Notes under the pieces: generated by a model
What the model saw: the letters and a program-made list of their open reading frames with translations, nothing else
Databases searched by the model: none
Told to the model about the DNA's origin: nothing
Shown here: positions 63,253 through 64,000 of the stretch, piece after piece
Numbering within the stretch: position 1 is the first letter of the stretch
Layout: the number at the start of each line of letters is the position of its first letter
Translations under genes and position numbers: made by a program
Assembly: GCA_938018055.1 (NCBI GenBank)
Contig: CALIKL010000023.1
Location: 1-64,000 of the forward strand
DNA length: 64,000 nucleotides
Direction of reading: 5' to 3'
Source of the DNA: an uncultured bacterium
GTDB lineage: Bacteria > Bacteroidota > Rhodothermia > Rhodothermales > UBA10348

Positions 63253-64000
63253 AGGCCCCATCGCCAGAAAAGTCCGTTTCATCAAAACCCGGTCCGTCTT
63301 GAGACGCATGGGCGCCCGGTTGTGGTGCTTCTCCAAAATGCTCGTATCCGGCAGGATGCAGCGGCATCAGACCCGTCTCGGGAGAGTAGGCGCGAACGCC
63401 CTTCTTGGCCTCCTCGATGGTCCCGATTACGGAAACACCTTCCGTCTCATCGATCTTGGGAACGTCCTCTTCTCTGACCGTGAAAAGTAGTTCGTAGTCC
63501 TCCCCACCGAACAGGGCATAGGCGTCGATTTCGTCCAGGAATTGGTCGGCAACCGCCCGCGTTTCTGGATCAAATGGAACGGCCGGAATACGCACCGTTG
63601 CGCCAACATCAGAACGGCGACCGATATGATGGACCTCGGAGGCTAATCCATCAGAGATGTCAATCATCGAGGTTGGACGAACACCGGCGTCTCGCAGTGC
63701 ATTGATGATGTCGAGACGGGCATTCGGTCTCAACTGGCGCTGAATGACATACTGGAAGGCGTCCAAATCTGGTTCGTAGGACTCGCCCATGTTTTCCAGC
63801 TGCTCGCGCTGATCCAGCAGCACCTTCAGACCGGCAAAGGCACCGCCCACATCCCCGCTCATGCACAAATAATCCCCTACGCTGGCACCACGACGGAATA
63901 CAACATCCTCCTCTGCTACTTCTCCGATGACTGTAATCGACAAATACAGCGCATGAGCCGTCGAGGTATCGCCACCGACCAATTCCAAGCCGTACGCCTT
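63251..64000 (-). CDS. thiL: Thiamine-monophosphate kinase ThiL (5' end beyond window)
   Basis: Phosphorylates thiamine monophosphate to the diphosphate. The 250 visible residues are the C-terminal two thirds. The frame is open to the window edge with KAYGLELVGGDTSTAHALYLSITVIGEV, so the N-terminal Mg/ATP loop lies outside. The PurM/ThiL-fold features seen are VGGDTS (metal-binding Asp), GDYLCMSGDVGGAFAGLKVLL, TSMIDISDGLASEVHHIG and DAYALFGGEDYELLFTV. A Glu/His-containing C-terminal extension (EHFGEAPQPGAHASQDGPGFDETDFSGDGA) goes beyond the usual end of the protein. Confidence 0.9.
   Translation of the reverse strand, partial: KAYGLELVGGDTSTAHALYLSITVIGEVAEEDVVFRRGASVGDYLCMSGDVGGAFAGLKVLLDQREQLENMGESYEPDLDAFQYVIQRQLRPNARLDIINALRDAGVRPTSMIDISDGLASEVHHIGRRSDVGATVRIPAVPFDPETRAVADQFLDEIDAYALFGGEDYELLFTVREEDVPKIDETEGVSVIGTIEEAKKGVRAYSPETGLMPLHPAGYEHFGEAPQPGAHASQDGPGFDETDFSGDGA

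Overview
The window looks like chromosomal DNA of a free-living member of the Bacteroidota/Rhodothermota group, probably Rhodothermia. This rests on gene content: a TonB receptor paired with a DUF4249 lipoprotein, a DUF3276 PUR-type protein, bacillithiol genes (bshC, bshB1), an isolated atpD-atpC pair, sigma-54 with an acidic region II, and many small lipoproteins. Coding density is high with few gaps. I saw no rRNA, tRNA, CRISPR array, insertion sequence or phage gene.

Layout. 1-2.4 kb: end of a TonB-dependent receptor plus its DUF4249 lipoprotein. 2.5-14.4 kb, + strand: recX, a membrane-anchored SpoIIE/RsbU phosphatase, purine nucleoside phosphorylase, DUF3276, hisC, a bifunctional-nuclease/UVR protein, bshC, leuS and bshB1. 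14.4-17 kb: an anti-sigma-like membrane protein divergent from an acylating aldehyde dehydrogenase with an unusual tail. 17-31 kb, + strand: efp-accB-accC-gcvH-guaA-periplasmic binding protein, bamD-nadD, nagZ-like-beta-lactamase-like-rnc, then gcvP. 31-36.8 kb, - strand: mvaB, an unrecognised 88-residue gene with structured flanks, a class-V aminotransferase, rpoN and DUF3109. 37-46.4 kb: ruvB, a DSD1-type enzyme, a PD40 lipoprotein, atpD-atpC, a metzincin protease, a second DUF4249-like lipoprotein and RidA. 46.6-50.6 kb: LVIVD and DUF305 proteins divergent from an exported CbiX-like protein, with a metal-box-like palindrome between them. 50.6-58.7 kb, - strand: phosphoesterase, mhqD/mhqO-like pair, sbtA-sbtB, chrA, an ABC1 kinase with a TetR-C-like partner, and an SDR. 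58.8-64 kb: DUF1080, amidohydrolase, glycine-zipper protein, DUF5009 acyltransferase and thiL (cut by the window end).

Functional themes. Housekeeping: translation (leuS, efp), biotin carboxylase, the glycine cleavage H and P proteins, GMP synthesis, envelope assembly and ATP synthase. Thiol and electrophile defence: bacillithiol synthesis and hydroquinone detoxification. Inorganic ions: SbtA/SbtB, ChrA, and the DUF305/LVIVD/CbiX group.

The least explained signals are non-coding. They are a possible small RNA or attenuator just before gcvP, a leader with two mutually exclusive hairpins before the 88-residue orphan gene, a branched RNA-like fold between thiL and the DUF5009 gene, and a T7-terminated structured stretch before bamD. 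All folds were found by eye and none was computed.
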